Source: Mycobacterium sp. JS623
GTDB taxonomy: Bacteria; Actinomycetota; Actinomycetes; Mycobacteriales; Mycobacteriaceae
Direction of reading: 5' to 3'
NCBI RefSeq assembly: GCF_000328565.1
Contig: NC_019957.1
Span: forward strand, 1-64,000
DNA length: 64,000 bases
The notes beneath the pieces are model-generated. The model saw only the letters and a list, made by a program, of their open reading frames with translations. It was not told the DNA's origin and did not search any database. Made by a program: the position numbers and the translations under genes. Positions 27,804-36,454 of the stretch are shown here, one piece after another. Within the stretch, counting starts at the first letter, position 1. Every line of letters begins with the position of its first letter.

Positions 27804-28406
27804 ATGCACCCTCAGCAGGGCGGTGGAATGAGCCCGCCGCAACAGTCGTGGGCATCGCCTCCTCAACAGACAGTCGGCGGTCCGCCACAGCGGCCTCGGT
27901 TTTCGTGGTTGGCGCTGGTGGCCGCGGTAATCGCGGTGGCCGCACTGGTGGTGGGAATCATCGGCCTGTTCCGGCCGAGTTCAGGTTCTGCACCTGCAAC
28001 GTCGATTGCGTCGCCAACCAGGACCGCTGCCGGGCAGGACACGTCCACGGCTGACCACGCCCTCTGCACTGCCATCGCGCCACTAATGGCCGACTATGAC
28101 CGCACATCGAACAACTGGACTGAGAGCGGTGAGCCAGGTACGCCCGCACGAGATGCGGCATTACCGAAATACCGTTCGGATACCGAAGATTGGGCGCGTC
28201 GGATACAGGACGCGCTGGATGCACATCCGGATGCCGACCCATTCTTGAAGCGCACGCTGCAGCGGTATATCGACGATCGGATCTTGCTGGTTCGTAATAT
28301 CGAGCCGGGACCGTCAAAACCGACTGATGACGAAGCCTGGTCGGACAGCATGACCGCATACGAGGGACCCGTCTCTGTCTGCTGGAAGCTCGGCGTCAAG
28401 TGGTAG
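27804..28406 (+). CDS. Proline-rich single-pass membrane protein
   Basis: Predicted 200-residue protein. Residues 1-35 are rich in Pro, Gln and Gly; a single transmembrane helix spans about 34-56 (LALVAAVIAVAALVVGIIGL), followed by an extracytoplasmic domain with a possible disulphide (two Cys) and conserved Trp residues. The next gene begins inside its last codons (7-nt overlap), so the two are translationally coupled. Small proteins of this shape often sit beside DUF5631/5632 genes in mycobacteria. The coupling implies a joint role at the membrane, function unknown. Confidence 0.75.
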   Translation: MHPQQGGGMSPPQQSWASPPQQTVGGPPQRPRFSWLALVAAVIAVAALVVGIIGLFRPSSGSAPATSIASPTRTAAGQDTSTADHALCTAIAPLMADYDRTSNNWTESGEPGTPARDAALPKYRSDTEDWARRIQDALDAHPDADPFLKRTLQRYIDDRILLVRNIEPGPSKPTDDEAWSDSMTAYEGPVSVCWKLGVKW

Positions 28407-30886
28407 CGGCGACCGCCCCAGCGGGCATGCCAACGCGCAAATACTCGGCGATGATCGTCGGGGGCCTCTGGCCGCTGACTGATGCCGAAACATTCCACGC
28501 CGCTTCGGAAATTCAACACAGCGAAGGTGTCAAGCGACTTCAGGCAGCCGATTCAATCCGAAACGATGCGAGGCAAGTCGCAAACGAGCAGTCCGGGCAG
28601 TTTGTCGATGGGTTTTGCAACTGGTGCTACGACTTCGCCGCCACATGCACCGAGCAGGCCGACAGGTATTTCGCGATGGCTCGCACGTCCGAGGAAGGGG
28701 GACGGCTGCTCTATGGCCTGCGTGCCGACCTGGATGAAATCGATCAGAAGGCTCATGAGGAAATCGCCAGCCTCGAGCAGCAACCGCACGGGCTTGGCCA
28801 ATCCCTCCTGATCTGGCCGCAGATCGAGCAGGTGTTAGCGACGGCGCGAGTCGAGGCTATGACCAAATCTGCGACCGCGACTGGGGCGATGGAGAGCCTG
28901 GCACCTAGAGTGGCAGGCCTTGGCGCACATTCAAACTCAGGCAAGGCCGCCCCGGGCGCGGATTCACAGCAGCCGGGCACAAGTCATCAAGTCGACCCTC
29001 AGCTTCGTCAGCTCGTGAACGACGGTCGCGGTATGGGCGGCGGACGCGGTCCTGGTGGAATGCCGGTCGCACCGCCGCCGAAGAGTGACGATTCCGTGGC
29101 GGACCCGCCTCACTCCACATCACAGCAGAGTGATGCTCTGTCGGGGCAGCCCAAAGGCGTGAAGGGTGACGAGCCAGTCGGCAAGAGCGGCAACGGCAAT
29201 CGTCCTGCTGGCGCCACTAGTCAAGTCGGTGGCCACGAAGCATCCGCGACCGGTGATGCCGAAACGCCCCCATCGACCAACCATCTGCAGAACGTGGGCC
29301 TGTATTCGCCACCCACTCCTAGGGGGTTGCCTCCGATGCGGGGCGGACCCAGCGCATCCGCTGCACCGGTCAGCAGTCCATCCCGTGGCGGCATGCCGCT
29401 GCCTTCCGCGCCAAGCGGTATGAGCGGCGGTATGCCCACGCAGGGTTTGACGTCGCCGATGTCGGAAGGCCTGCCGACCAACGCCGCCGGCGGCATGGCG
29501 CCGCCTGCAACACCAGCGGCGGAACTTTCTCGCGGTTTCAATGCAGGGTTTGGGGCCTCGGGCGGTCCGGCGGCTCCGCTGATGCCACCGGTTCAAAGCC
29601 CACCGCCCACAGCGGGTGGCGGTGCACCCAGTGGTGGATTCGCTTCCGGACCCGCGCCGGTGTCAGCGGCTTCTGGTGCTCCTGGCCTGACCGAGCCGCC
29701 GGCCCCGGTGTCGGCACCATCGCCTCCGACCAGCCCCAGCGGAGCCGGCGTTCCCGCCGGTCCGGTCGGGCCGCTACCGCCGTTCGGGTCCGACATCCCA
29801 AGCGCGCCAGCATCTTCGGGCGCTGTCAGCTCAGCGGCCGGCGGCCCTAGTGGAAGCCCCGCCGCTAGCGGTGTTTCGTCGTCGTCGGCTCCCGTCGCCC
29901 CCCTTCCACCGGGTGTGGTCGGGTCCGGTGTCGGGGCCTCTGCCGGTGCCGCGACCGAGGGTATTCGCTCCTCACTTCCCGATCCGCTGCTCGACTCGGC
30001 CGAACAGATCGTGTATCAGCTGCTGCAGGCCTCGCGGCTGTACCTGTTTCTGGACTGGTGCGTCGGGATGTTCCGCACCCGCTCGGGGGTCGAAACGATC
30101 ATCGTGAGCAGCGAAGGCACCGGCTACATCCCGCAGGGTGTCTTCGTGCCGCGCGCGGCCCGAATGTTGTTCTCTGATCCGACATTGGGTCCGCAGTTTG
30201 CCTCGCGCTGGTTCAGTTGGGCCAATCCGGCAGAGACCATGGTTGCGTTCGCGGAGTTGGTGACGACCAACAATCCGAACGTTGGATTATGGGCGCTGGC
30301 CGTTTCGACTGACCACGGTGGATCGTCGGTACCGGCCCGCGAAGCCGGGGTACCGCATTTCGCCGAGTGTTCGGTCAACTCGGCCGGGGCCATCCGCGAC
30401 GACGCCCCCGCGATGGCCCTCGACAGCGAGCATCTGCATCGGCTGGAAACCCTCGACCACGCCGAGTACACGCGGCTGATCGGCTTGGGAGACGGCCGCC
30501 GCCCCGATCAGTCCGAGGCGTGGCGCACGACGCTGACCGCGGCCGATACCACGATGCGCCGGGCGGGCGAACTCCTGGACTTCGTTGTGCCACCAGTGGT
30601 TCGAGAAGTCGTCGACCTGCTCGGAAAGGGCGTGCGGGTGCCGCCCGACCGTTGGGTGAACCTCCAGTCGGCGATGCTGGAGGCGGTGGGCACGGGTGCG
30701 GCGCTGCGTCCCGGCCGGATGCACGGTGATATGCCCGCCTCCGCGCATGCGCGCTCCTATCACGATTTGGCACGCCTGATGGAGATGCTGCTGCTGTGGA
30801 ACCTCGATGAGACCGATAACGAGATCAAGTATCCCGAACTTGCTTATCTGGCAAGACAAATCGAGTCGTCTGCGGCTACGGAGTGA
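28400..30886 (+). CDS. DUF5631/DUF5632-type mycobacterial secretion-associated protein
   Basis: Predicted 828-residue protein in three parts. An N-terminal helical region of about 200 residues is WXG/ESX-like in character. A long Pro/Gly/Ser/Ala linker runs from about 210-520. The conserved C-terminal domains begin near AEQIVYQLLQASRLYLFLDW and continue through GVFVPRAARMLFSDP, WFSWANPAETMVAF and GVRVPPDRWVNLQSAM. I recognise the C-terminus as the mycobacterial pair DUF5631/DUF5632, as in Rv3899c and related ESX-linked proteins. The longest start is GTG 28400; ATG 28427 or 28451 are alternatives. Biological role unresolved. Confidence 0.75.
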   Translation: MVAATAPAGMPTRKYSAMIVGGLWPLTDAETFHAASEIQHSEGVKRLQAADSIRNDARQVANEQSGQFVDGFCNWCYDFAATCTEQADRYFAMARTSEEGGRLLYGLRADLDEIDQKAHEEIASLEQQPHGLGQSLLIWPQIEQVLATARVEAMTKSATATGAMESLAPRVAGLGAHSNSGKAAPGADSQQPGTSHQVDPQLRQLVNDGRGMGGGRGPGGMPVAPPPKSDDSVADPPHSTSQQSDALSGQPKGVKGDEPVGKSGNGNRPAGATSQVGGHEASATGDAETPPSTNHLQNVGLYSPPTPRGLPPMRGGPSASAAPVSSPSRGGMPLPSAPSGMSGGMPTQGLTSPMSEGLPTNAAGGMAPPATPAAELSRGFNAGFGASGGPAAPLMPPVQSPPPTAGGGAPSGGFASGPAPVSAASGAPGLTEPPAPVSAPSPPTSPSGAGVPAGPVGPLPPFGSDIPSAPASSGAVSSAAGGPSGSPAASGVSSSSAPVAPLPPGVVGSGVGASAGAATEGIRSSLPDPLLDSAEQIVYQLLQASRLYLFLDWCVGMFRTRSGVETIIVSSEGTGYIPQGVFVPRAARMLFSDPTLGPQFASRWFSWANPAETMVAFAELVTTNNPNVGLWALAVSTDHGGSSVPAREAGVPHFAECSVNSAGAIRDDAPAMALDSEHLHRLETLDHAEYTRLIGLGDGRRPDQSEAWRTTLTAADTTMRRAGELLDFVVPPVVREVVDLLGKGVRVPPDRWVNLQSAMLEAVGTGAALRPGRMHGDMPASAHARSYHDLARLMEMLLLWNLDETDNEIKYPELAYLARQIESSAATE

Positions 30887-30920
30887 AACCAGCCGCGCCA
30901 GATAAGCCGGGACGGTGGAG

Positions 30921-31034
30921 ATGCGGAAGATTCAGGCAGGCATGGTCGCCGCGGGGGTTGTCCTAGTGGTTACCGAGTGGCTGATCGTGAGCCACTGTGT
31001 TACTTGGCTGTTGACAGCGGTGCTGCCGCAATGA
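30921..31034 (+). CDS. Putative 37-residue membrane microprotein
   Basis: A short reading frame starting at ATG 30921, preceded directly by GGTGGAG, encodes 37 residues: a basic start (MRKIQ) and one long hydrophobic helix (AGMVAAGVVLVVTEWLIV) with a second hydrophobic patch. It lies 35 bp after the DUF5631/5632 gene in the same direction. Coding is uncertain because of its size and the tight Shine-Dalgarno spacing. The remaining DNA to 31377 holds no other recognisable gene. Confidence 0.4.
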   Translation: MRKIQAGMVAAGVVLVVTEWLIVSHCVTWLLTAVLPQ

Positions 31035-31377
31035 TGGACAGTTTGCGCTCCGGCCTCGTCATCAGCACCTGGGGCCGGAGCGACTTAGGCGCCAGAACGG
31101 AATATGCGAGCGGTACAGGGGCGATTTGGCATCATTGGCTCGCGGGAACGCCGAGGCGACACTGCCTTTCGCCGACGCGCCGGCAGACAAGACTTTTCCG
31201 TCCTGAAGGGCGCCAAAACGAGGCACCCGAGCACGGTGACGTATCGGCGCTCAACGATGGGCCGGTTCAGAAACGATCCAGAGATGAGTGCGCCGACGAC
31301 AACTTGATCGCCTGCGGATCCGCCAGCGACTGACCTTCCGGCGGTTCCTAATTGGCCTCTCGCGGTAGGTTGCTGAC

Positions 31378-32619
31378 ATGCGCAGTGTCCGTGACACACC
31401 GACACGCAACCGATCGGCACAGCTCCTCACGGCGCCCGCAGCGCTGGCGGCCACCGCGATGCTGTTGGCCTCGTGCAGCACCGCGATCACCGGGGAGGCC
31501 GTCAAGGCAGCCGACGGCCCACCCCCCGGGCAGATCGACGTCGCCCTACTCGACGTCGGCAATTACCCGACCAAACCGCGTCCACTGGGCACCGCCGGCA
31601 CCCCCGAACTCGGCGCCATCGCCGAAGGCCAACGAATGGCCAACTACGTCACCGGCCCATGGGAAGTCGACCCCACCCTCATCCGCGGCTACGCCAACAG
31701 CGCCCTGGTCATCAAGAACGCCGGCGCAGTGAAATTCGTACTGCCCGAATCGCTGGCCGCCCCTGCCGCCCGACACAACTTCATCACCGGGTACTACACC
31801 GCCCGAGAAGACACCGACCATCAGGAGCTCGACAACGCGGTCCTTCGCTTCGCCGACCCAGCCTCAGCAGCCGACGCCGCCAAAGAAATCAGCGACGCCG
31901 CCGCGGTCGAACCCGTCGTGAATCCACCGGTAACACCAGTGCCCATACCTGGGCACCCCGACACCGCCGGCTTCAGTCAGATGTTCACCGAATCCGCCAA
32001 GAAATTGCAGTGGACCCAGGTACGGGCGTTCACCGCTCATGGGCCCTTCGTCTTGGTGATGTCAGCCCAGGCCACCGACAACCTGGACACCGCAGTCAGG
32101 CTGATCGCCACGGCTCTTGACCTGCAGGTGCCGCTGATCGACCAATTCACACCCACCGACCCGGCCCAACTCGCCGAACTGCCCATCGACCCGACCGGGC
32201 TATTGGCCCGCACCGTGCCGATCAGCCCCGCCGCGGCCAGCGTCAACCAGCTCGCGGTGTACCAACGACGCGGATCGCTGCAGCTTCAAACCGACCCCAC
32301 GCGCAGCTCCAAGCTGTTCAACGACACCGATATGAACCAGATGGCCAACGCCGCAACCTCCGTCTATGAAGCCCGCGACGCCCAAGCGGCCCAACGGATT
32401 ACCGACGGATTCTTCGCCGAAGCGTCGGCGACCGGCATGCCGGCCGCGCCGGTCAAACAGATGCCCAGCAGCCGCTGCCTGGACATCTCCCAGGGCAAGG
32501 TCGCCAGCTTTTACTGTCTGGCAACCGCCGATCGCTACGCCATCGAAGCCCAAGCCGCCCAACTGCATGACGCGCAACAGAAGACCGCGGCCCAGTACGC
32601 GCTGCTGATGGCCCGATGA
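31378..32619 (+). CDS. Secreted lipoprotein (mycobacterial DUF7373-like family)
   Basis: Predicted 413-residue lipoprotein: N-terminal signal with LLASC lipobox (about residues 28-33), then two repeated extracellular domains. It belongs to a family of mycobacterial lipoproteins with an ITGEAVKA-type opening, a DVGNYPTKPRPLG segment, a conserved YTAREDTDHQEL block and two Cys near the end (SSRCLDISQG and FYCLAT) probably forming a disulphide. Function not known. It is followed by the kinase gene within about 60 bp on the same strand, so the two may be co-transcribed and the lipoprotein may be a surface partner of the kinase sensor domain. Confidence 0.8.
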   Translation: MRSVRDTPTRNRSAQLLTAPAALAATAMLLASCSTAITGEAVKAADGPPPGQIDVALLDVGNYPTKPRPLGTAGTPELGAIAEGQRMANYVTGPWEVDPTLIRGYANSALVIKNAGAVKFVLPESLAAPAARHNFITGYYTAREDTDHQELDNAVLRFADPASAADAAKEISDAAAVEPVVNPPVTPVPIPGHPDTAGFSQMFTESAKKLQWTQVRAFTAHGPFVLVMSAQATDNLDTAVRLIATALDLQVPLIDQFTPTDPAQLAELPIDPTGLLARTVPISPAAASVNQLAVYQRRGSLQLQTDPTRSSKLFNDTDMNQMANAATSVYEARDAQAAQRITDGFFAEASATGMPAAPVKQMPSSRCLDISQGKVASFYCLATADRYAIEAQAAQLHDAQQKTAAQYALLMAR

Positions 32620-32680
32620 CCCCGCTATATCGATCACCCGACTGCCTGGCATGGCGGGGGCGCTGCGAGGTCAGGCAGCC

Positions 32681-34645
32681 ATGGCGCTAGAGGTCGGAAG
32701 CGTGTTCGCCGGCTACACCATCGAGCGAAAGGTTGGTTCCGGCGGCATGGGTGTCGTCTACCGTGCCCGTCACCCCAACTTGCCGCGCAGCGTCGCCATC
32801 AAGGTGCTCTCGGAGGAACTTTCCGGCGACGATGAGATCCGCCGCCGATTCCTCAACGAAGCCGAGCTTGCCAGCAGCCTCGAGCACCCCGGCATCGTCA
32901 CGGTGCACGATCGTGGCGAAACCGATGGGCGGCTATGGATCTCGATGCAGTACGTCGACGGCAGCGACGCCGAGAAGGAAATCAAGCGCGGCCGGATGAC
33001 CCCACAACGCGCGGTGCGCATCATCGGCGAAGTGGCTGCCGCGTTGGATTACGCACACCGGCGGCACATCCTGCACCGCGACGTCAAGCCCGCCAATTTC
33101 CTGCTCAGCTCCGACGACGAGCGAATCTTTTTGGCCGACTTCGGAATTGCCCGCGTGCGCAATCCCAGCGCCGCCCGACTCACCCAGGCCGGCAATGTCA
33201 TCGCCAGCCTGCCCTACGCCTCCCCGGAAAGCCTCAAGCCAACCGCCGCTGTCGATCACCGCTCTGATATCTACTCACTGGGCGGCGCGCTGTATCACCT
33301 GCTGACCGGCAAGATACCGTTTTTCCGCTCTGCCGAAGGCGGCCCGGGTGGCCTAGCCGCCGCTCACCTGTTCGAGCCGCCACCACGAGTGACCGAGAAA
33401 GCTCCCACACTGCCGGCAGCCATCGACGCCGTCGTCGCCAAGGCGATGGCTAAAGACCCCAACGAGCGCTACGAAACCGCCCGCGACCTCGCCGACGCGG
33501 CAACCCAAGCCCTTGCCGCAGCCCCCGAGCCACCTACCCGCGCCCAGCCATGGCAACCCACGCCGCCCCCTAACCCGAACCCGGTGACCGCCCAGATCAC
33601 CTACCCCAGTGGGCATTTCAGCCGACCCAGCCCCGCTCCTGCACCGTTCAGCCCGCCCACCTTCACGCCGCCGCCCACGAAACCCCGTCGGCTGCGGCGC
33701 CGCACGGTGATCATCGCCGCTGTCTTGATGGTCATCGTCACCGCGGCCGCCGGGGCAGCGGTCCTGTGGCTGGCTGGCCCGGACCAGCCGACTTACCGGG
33801 CGCAAACCTTCACCCACGTCCATGGCAACACCGAGATCACCGCAACGCCGGCGCGGGTCGCCGCTCTGGGACCCGGTGATGCTGATGCGGTGCTGTCCCT
33901 CGGCGTGCAACCCGTCGCGCTCACCGCCCCTAGCGGGCAACTCCCCAGCTGGCAGAAGTCAGCGGTCACCGGCAACCCCACGGTGCTCTCGGTGATCGAC
34001 ACCGCTGCGGTGGCTGCGGCCAAACCCGATCTCATCATCGCCACCGGCGGACTGACCGACGACACCTACGGCAAGCTCGCCGCGATCGCCAAAACCGTCA
34101 CCCGCCCAATAGAACACGCCACTGACGGCTGGACCTGGCAAAACCAGCTCACCTGGATAGGCCGCATCCTGGGCCGCCAACCCAAAGCAGAAGAGCTGCT
34201 CAACTCGGTGCGCTCACGGCAAGGCGACCTGAGCAACCGGAACTCTAGCTTCAGCGGCAAATCCGTTGAGGCAGTCACGGTTTCCGACACCGGCGTCTCC
34301 GAAGTACTCACCCCGTCCTTCGCTGCCGACTACCTCGAATCGTTGGGGTTCCGCTACAACACCGCCCTCGTCCGCAACCCCGGCGCAGCCGGTAGCACCC
34401 AGCCCATCGCCGACCTCAACCAGATCTACCAAATCCAAACTGACACACTGCTGGTCATCCGCACCGACTCTGCAGCCGGCCAGGGTGGGTACGCGGGCCT
34501 ACCCAAACCCCTCGCCAGCTACTCCGGCCACATGGTGATCGTCGACGACCCCAACGCCGTCGCCGCGCTGACGGATGAACCCGGGAGCTACCTCGCCACG
34601 AGATACCTCGACGACCACATGGTCAGCCAGCTCGCGGCGCCGTAG
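32681..34645 (+). CDS. Ser/Thr protein kinase fused to an extracellular FecB/TroA-like binding domain
   Basis: Predicted 654-residue receptor kinase. The intracellular kinase has the Gly loop VGSGGMGVV (about 18-26), catalytic Lys in VAIKVL (K41), Glu in NEAEL (E62), HRDVKPANF (D134) and ADFG (D153). A Pro-rich juxtamembrane (about 280-335) precedes one transmembrane helix (about 341-366). Residues about 370-654 resemble a periplasmic substrate-binding domain: ATPARVAALG, LSLGVQPVAL, KPDLIIATGG and WIGRILGR. That domain is known from siderophore- and metal-binding proteins, so the kinase may sense a chelate or metal. Start ATG 32681, GAGG upstream; ATG 32651 is an alternative. The neighbouring FHA protein is a probable phospho-target. 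Confidence 0.88.
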   Translation: MALEVGSVFAGYTIERKVGSGGMGVVYRARHPNLPRSVAIKVLSEELSGDDEIRRRFLNEAELASSLEHPGIVTVHDRGETDGRLWISMQYVDGSDAEKEIKRGRMTPQRAVRIIGEVAAALDYAHRRHILHRDVKPANFLLSSDDERIFLADFGIARVRNPSAARLTQAGNVIASLPYASPESLKPTAAVDHRSDIYSLGGALYHLLTGKIPFFRSAEGGPGGLAAAHLFEPPPRVTEKAPTLPAAIDAVVAKAMAKDPNERYETARDLADAATQALAAAPEPPTRAQPWQPTPPPNPNPVTAQITYPSGHFSRPSPAPAPFSPPTFTPPPTKPRRLRRRTVIIAAVLMVIVTAAAGAAVLWLAGPDQPTYRAQTFTHVHGNTEITATPARVAALGPGDADAVLSLGVQPVALTAPSGQLPSWQKSAVTGNPTVLSVIDTAAVAAAKPDLIIATGGLTDDTYGKLAAIAKTVTRPIEHATDGWTWQNQLTWIGRILGRQPKAEELLNSVRSRQGDLSNRNSSFSGKSVEAVTVSDTGVSEVLTPSFAADYLESLGFRYNTALVRNPGAAGSTQPIADLNQIYQIQTDTLLVIRTDSAAGQGGYAGLPKPLASYSGHMVIVDDPNAVAALTDEPGSYLATRYLDDHMVSQLAAP

Positions 34646-34986
34646 CAGCCGCCACGCCCCGCCAGCGCGTCACATAACCGACGTGAACGGGTATGTGCAT
34701 GGCAGCGGCGGGGGAGCGTGGTCCGCACGGCTTTCGTGCCGACGATCGGGATCGGCCACACAGGGCGAGGGCAGATTCACGCGAGAGCCCAGGAGCCTGA
34801 GGGGGTGCGCTGCCGTCGTTGCGGCCCTTCCCGTTCCGATAATTAATGCTATTGACATGCTGTCGTTAGACACACCATAAACGAAAGCGAACAAAGGCGA
34901 GCCGTCATCGTTCGATCGCACAGCGTACTGACAGCACCAAGAGCCGCAAAACGCGTTGACCTCATTACAAGCGTTAGGAGGAGGAT
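34646..34986. other. Intergenic region with promoter, no gene
   Basis: About 340 bp between the kinase and the leader ORF. The promoter at 34852-34881 is the only feature supported. Flanking sequence has no recognisable coding content. Confidence 0.4.
34852..34881 (+). promoter_or_regulatory. Sigma-70-type promoter for the FHA-HTH regulator
   Basis: A consensus -35 TTGACA (34852-34857) is followed, at 18 bp, by a CATAAA -10 (34876-34881), unusually close to the consensus for this GC-rich DNA. It would drive the short leader ORF at 34987 and the FHA-HTH gene at 35145. Confidence 0.6.
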
Positions 34987-35106
34987 ATGAACGTCGTGGT
35001 GAAATCGATACCCGCCGCAAACGTCGAGCGAGTTTCGATTCCGCTTCCTCGTCGAGGGTACACGTTGCTATCATTAGCGGCACCTGCGCGCCCTTTGAAG
35101 CGATAG
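34987..35106 (+). CDS. Short leader ORF (39 residues) upstream of FHA-HTH gene
   Basis: ATG 34987 is preceded by AGGAGGAGG (34976-34984), the strongest Shine-Dalgarno in the neighbourhood, and runs 39 codons to TAG 35106. The peptide is unremarkable (MNVVVKSIP... ending RPLKR). A second 9-codon frame from ATG 35119 ends in a TGA that overlaps the FHA-HTH start (ATGA at 35145). Both could set translational coupling or attenuation of the regulator; function is inferred from position only. Confidence 0.4.
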   Translation: MNVVVKSIPAANVERVSIPLPRRGYTLLSLAAPARPLKR

Positions 35107-35144
35107 CATTACAGCAGCATGCGGACACAGAGAAGCGGAGCGCG

Positions 35145-36206
35145 ATGACCCACGCATCCACCGGTCCAACCGTCAACGGACACCGCCAAATCGAGGCGCC
35201 GGCATTGTCGATCACGGTGGGGGACACCGCGCCCTACACAGTTGACGTCGTCGATGCGCCGATCACCGTGGGGCGTGGGTCGGAGGCGACCATCCGCATC
35301 CAGGACCCACGAGTGTCGGAGAGGCATCTACGCGTCGAGTCCAATGGCGCGCATTGGGCGTTGCGGGATGACGGCAGCACCAACGGGACCTACCTCGACG
35401 GTGCGCTGATCACCGCGCGGTGGGTCACTGACGGCCTGACCGTTCACCTCGGCGACGCCAACGGCATCCCGGTGACTTTCAGCCATCAACGGCGCAACCC
35501 CAATGATCCTGGAATCGCGCGGGCCGGTCGTGCATTCGCCGTGCGCCGCGAGGAAATGGGCTTCTCGCAGCGAAAGTTGTCCGACGACAATGTCATCGGA
35601 CAAAGCAATCTGGTCGCCTTTGAGAAGGGACGCAGCTGGCCCCGCAACAACACTCTGGCCAAACTGGAACAGGCTGTTGGCTGGCCGGCCGGGACCCTTG
35701 CCCGTATCCGCCGTGGCGGACCCATCCCGACAGAATCGGCGGAGACGGCCACCGAAGTGCTCACTGACAGTGTGCGGGTCTCGGTGTTCCTTGACGCGAT
35801 CAGGTTGCACCTCGACGACATCAAGGGGCGGGTTTCGGCGCTGCCCTCGGAGAGCGCGCCCGCGTTCGGCCCCCAGGCCGCCGAACTGCTCACCAAGCTA
35901 CGCCAAGTGCAAGCCACCGCGCACGAGGCTGCGGCAGGCTCGAAAGGACCGGGGATCGCGTTGCTGCTCAGCGATATCCGGCGTACCTACAACGATCTGA
36001 TCGTCCGTGCGGCGGGCGCTCTGGGCGCCCCGTTGAGCCACCGGCTCTACGCCGCGCGTCATCGCGCTGCGCTCACCGTTGAGGAAACCGCCAATGCAGC
36101 CGGCGTCGACGCCCAAACCGTCGCCGACGCCGAAGCCGACCGCCATGTGTCGCCCGGTGATATGGCAGCGCTGGAATCGTTGATCGCCCAACTCGCACAA
36201 CACTGA
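35145..36206 (+). CDS. FHA-domain and XRE-type HTH regulator
   Basis: Predicted 353-residue cytosolic protein. Residues about 25-110 form an FHA phosphothreonine-binding domain (VGRGSEATIRI, VSERHLRV, DDGSTNGTYLDG with its Arg, Ser, His and Asn ligands). Residues about 125-185 form an XRE-like helix-turn-helix (RREEMGFSQRKLSDDNVIGQSNL) with a linker, and a second HTH-like region lies near 300-350 (SHRLYAARHRAALTVEETANAAGVD). The FHA domain would dock a phosphothreonine made by the nearby kinase and couple it to DNA binding. I chose ATG 35145 with GGAG 4-5 nt upstream. Confidence 0.88.
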   Translation: MTHASTGPTVNGHRQIEAPALSITVGDTAPYTVDVVDAPITVGRGSEATIRIQDPRVSERHLRVESNGAHWALRDDGSTNGTYLDGALITARWVTDGLTVHLGDANGIPVTFSHQRRNPNDPGIARAGRAFAVRREEMGFSQRKLSDDNVIGQSNLVAFEKGRSWPRNNTLAKLEQAVGWPAGTLARIRRGGPIPTESAETATEVLTDSVRVSVFLDAIRLHLDDIKGRVSALPSESAPAFGPQAAELLTKLRQVQATAHEAAAGSKGPGIALLLSDIRRTYNDLIVRAAGALGAPLSHRLYAARHRAALTVEETANAAGVDAQTVADAEADRHVSPGDMAALESLIAQLAQH

Positions 36207-36454
36207 CCGGCGCACCAAGGTGACCCCTAGGTCACGCCGTCGGCGAGGTGCCCCGCATACCGGGCGGCGCCGCGTGCGCGAGTCGCTCGTCCAAAGACGC
36301 TGTCAGACTGAGGATCTCGCACGCCAGCGCATCGTTGACCGGCTTCGCCGCACCGTTGGGCCCGGGCGGTTGTTGCGGTGAGTTTTGGCGAAAAATTCCT
36401 GCACAGACGCCACCTCAATACCCGCGATAGCCGCCGCAGCCGCCCCGACGCGAT

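Noticed and set aside
31085..31420. Reading frames on both strands between the DUF5631/5632 gene and the lipoprotein
   Set aside because: No motif or codon bias, and only a few bases recur at about 39.45 kb (CGAGCACGGTGA), which is too short to call a repeat.
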